Below are positions 61,771 to 64,000 of a DNA stretch of 64,000 nucleotides, piece after piece. A program made the translations under genes and the position numbers. A model generated the notes under the pieces. That model was not told the DNA's origin, made no database searches, and worked only from the letters and a program-made list of their open reading frames with translations. Where the stretch lies: positions 88,902,007-88,966,006 of the forward strand of contig NC_089978.1 in the NCBI RefSeq assembly GCF_036417845.1. The letters run 5' to 3'. This DNA is from Apteryx mantelli (taxonomy: Eukaryota > Chordata > Aves > Apterygiformes > Apterygidae). How positions within the stretch are numbered: the stretch's first letter is position 1; every line of letters begins with the position of its first letter.

Positions 61771-62859
61771 AGTTACTGGTCACGATGTAGTATTTACTAT
61801 CTATCTGTTTCGATTGTATTAATCTCTATATAACAATTATTCCCCCTTCCTTTCCACAGAAAAATACTACTAACTGTAAAGCAACTAGACTCAACATTAA
61901 CCCTTTGGGCAATGTTTTGTACTAGAATCGTAGTATAAGTAGCACTGGTAGGACCACAATTTAATTTGAAAACTCATGCTTTGAAAAGCAGCCTTTATTA
62001 ATGATAAACCCAGTAAACACAAGAACTGAAATGACTGTCTGAAAAGACTCTTCTGCATTTTATCACATCACATTGCTGAAGGAGCACCAGGACACACTGT
62101 TCCTTTACATTACTATTGAGAGAGGGGTGGGGGAAATAAAAAAGCATATTTCTTCTGTAGCCAGGGAAACCTACAAGGGCAAGTGCCAAGCAGCATGCAA
62201 TACTTGGGTCTGCTTTTATAGTTAAAGGAGGAAGTTAGCAGCTAACCAAGTACAAATCCCATTCCTGGAAGGAGACAGAGATGATGTGAAATGCCCAGAG
62301 GCCTTTGTTGGTAAACACAAAAAAGTTCTTTGACACTTAAAAAAGAAAGAAGTCCTTAAATGAGGGTGGTGTCTAAATGAGGTTATGCTGGTGTGTTTGC
62401 ACAGGCTTTTTTGGCTGGGAAGCCCGTGAATATTTCAGCAAATGGAGCTTCCCTGACTCCTCCAGGAGAAAACTGTACCTGCAGCTCCAGGCTCTTGAGG
62501 CCAACCTGCAGCCCAAAAGCCTGGTGATGGAGGCAACATTTCCCGCTATGGTTAAGAAAGAAATGGGAACAATTCTCCAAATGCTCCTCAGCTATCACTT
62601 TGTGCTCTAGTCGTTTGAAAACGAAACTGCAATTAAAGTCACAAAGAGAATTGTCTCGGCTGGGTAGATCATTTTAGAAGCTGCACAGGCGTAGACTGTA
62701 ACAAGCACTTTGCCGAGATCCTGGTTTCTTTCAAAGTCTCAACAAAGGGATGTAGCTCTGCTGTGATTTCAGCTCTTTCAGGATTTTTGAGGGATTTCAC
62801 TGGCGCTCTGAGACTTTGAAACTCTGCAAGGCACAGTGCTCCCTGCTACTCTTCAATTA

Positions 62860-63260
62860 AAAGAGGACGTGTGCTCAGAAATACCGGTGCCGTGCCAAAA
62901 CCTCTCAGCTAAGTAGCTGTTTAGCAGCCCCTCCAGAGGAGCGAAGCCAGGAGTGTTTGTTTCTCCGAAACAGGGAGGCAGGTGTGGTGCCGCATGGTTC
63001 GCAGCTTCAGCAAGGCCTCGCGACGGGTGCGAGGACGGAGACCACATGGTGGTGGGGCTTGGGCAGGGCAAGTGCTGCTGCGCCTGAAGCAACATCCATG
63101 TCACCACTCCAGCTCTCTCAGATTGACTTGAATGCTATTAGGGGATTAACAGCGAGCTTGAGATCTGAAAGACGCTCACAAGGGGCTTCTCCCCAAGAAA
63201 ATAGAAGAGGGAAACCAGAAAGCTTAGCCTTCTCCGTTTCGGCGGTGACACCCAATTTAT
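62860..63260. promoter_or_regulatory. CpG-rich patch near the window's end
   Basis: CpG is frequent, above all at 62995-63045 (TGCCGCATGGTTCGCAGC, CCTCGCGACGGGTGCGAGGA). The surroundings are CpG-poor. Overlapping frames on both strands fit GC composition and not a gene. It could be the promoter of a neighbouring gene or a non-coding transcript. Confidence 0.3.
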
Positions 63261-64000
63261 TCATCATGAATTCTGCCTCTTCTGACACCTTGCAGGCAGT
63301 ACTGCAAATAGCCCACATTTGACTATCTGTGCTAGTTACAGTTTCTAAAAATGCCACTTTCTCCTGGTCATATGGCTTGTTCTCAACAGAATTCATAATG
63401 TAGGGGTGAGTGTCATTCCATATAAGTAGGGTGTACATCTGATAGGCTTACACATAATACTGCAGCACAATGCAACTGCGATTACTCATGGTACTATTCA
63501 TCTACCTGGTTTCTTTTGATATAACTCTGGCATGTGCAATAAAAAGAGGTTTTGAGTCAACATTCGTATCCCTGACAGTAAGTATACAGAAGAGACAGAA
63601 GACGGTTACCGTATTATTTTTGAAATATTCAAATAAGGACTGGGAGGTCTCTGTGCACTTCGCAAATGCTTCTTCTGAAATGCTTAGCACTTAATATGAA
63701 AAAATATAGCAAACAGGAGGAAAAAAGTGTGGTGAGAAAGAGATTACTAACTGTCAAAAACCAGCATCTGGTCTTTCTCTAACCCGCATTTTCTGCAGCC
63801 TCTTTTGAATATTTAACACTCCTGTCCTGGATTTCATGGCCTCCTTGCATTGTGAAAGAGCAAGGTCTTGATAGGCTCAGGAACTTTGACAGCCATCCTC
63901 TACATAACCCACAGTATCTCTTCAGAGATGGATAAGCACAAAGGCAAGACATCATACGCATGCTGCTAATTTAACTTGACATATAACTGGCTGTGTTAGA

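Larger units (their letters stand above)
59265..64000. other. intergenic, no coding gene found
   Basis: AT-rich sequence with no recognised gene. Notable parts are an exon-like plus-strand stretch at 59384-59589, an old repeat piece at 61630-61770 and a GC-rich open stretch at 62400-62610. A CpG-rich patch lies at 62860-63260. I looked for SMPX coding words on the minus strand and found none. Confidence 0.5.

Noticed and set aside
62985..63060. tRNA-like or small RNA gene in the GC-rich stretch
   Set aside because: I found no A/B-box pair or cloverleaf pattern here or elsewhere in the window.
62957..63322. 121-codon plus-strand open frame in the CpG-rich patch
   Set aside because: No ATG start and no family; overlapping frames on the other strand are equally open.

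Overview
The window looks like vertebrate nuclear DNA, most likely from a bird. Two 3' ends of CR1-type LINEs are present (about 38.8-39.1 kb and 50.5-50.8 kb). Other interspersed repeats are sparse, introns are long and AT-rich, and the recognisable genes are split by standard GT-AG introns or are single-exon vertebrate genes. Another sauropsid (crocodilian or turtle) is not excluded. The gene pair matches human Xp22.12 (CNKSR2 - KLHL34 - SMPX); in chicken that block lies on chromosome 1.

Layout. Positions 1-19,068 are intron of CNKSR2 (plus strand). The last two coding exons of CNKSR2 follow: 19,069-19,265 and 21,673-21,888, ending in the PDZ-binding tail ETHV. Its 3' UTR runs to about 24.2 kb. 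A candidate alternative terminal exon lies inside the large intron at 8,237-8,389. On the minus strand, tail to tail with CNKSR2, is an intact single-exon KLHL34 (CDS 27,154 down to 25,367; 595 residues; BTB, BACK and six kelch blades). Poly(A) signals of the two genes face each other 19 bases apart near 24.17 kb. From about 27.3 kb to the end I find no convincing protein-coding exon. SMPX, the next gene in human, is not recognisable here and should lie further on. This region holds CR1 fragments, older repeats, microsatellites, several GC/CpG-rich patches, hairpins and a possible minus-strand transcript 3' end near 59.07 kb.

Functions. CNKSR2 (CNK2/MAGUIN) is a neuronal postsynaptic scaffold linking Ras/Rho-family signalling to PSD-95-type proteins, and the tail encoded here is the part that binds PDZ domains. 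KLHL34 has the layout of a Cullin-3 substrate adaptor; its substrate is not known to me. Their shared feature here is the convergent 3' ends, not a shared pathway. Almost all other open frames in the window are short, often lack an ATG, and look like chance.
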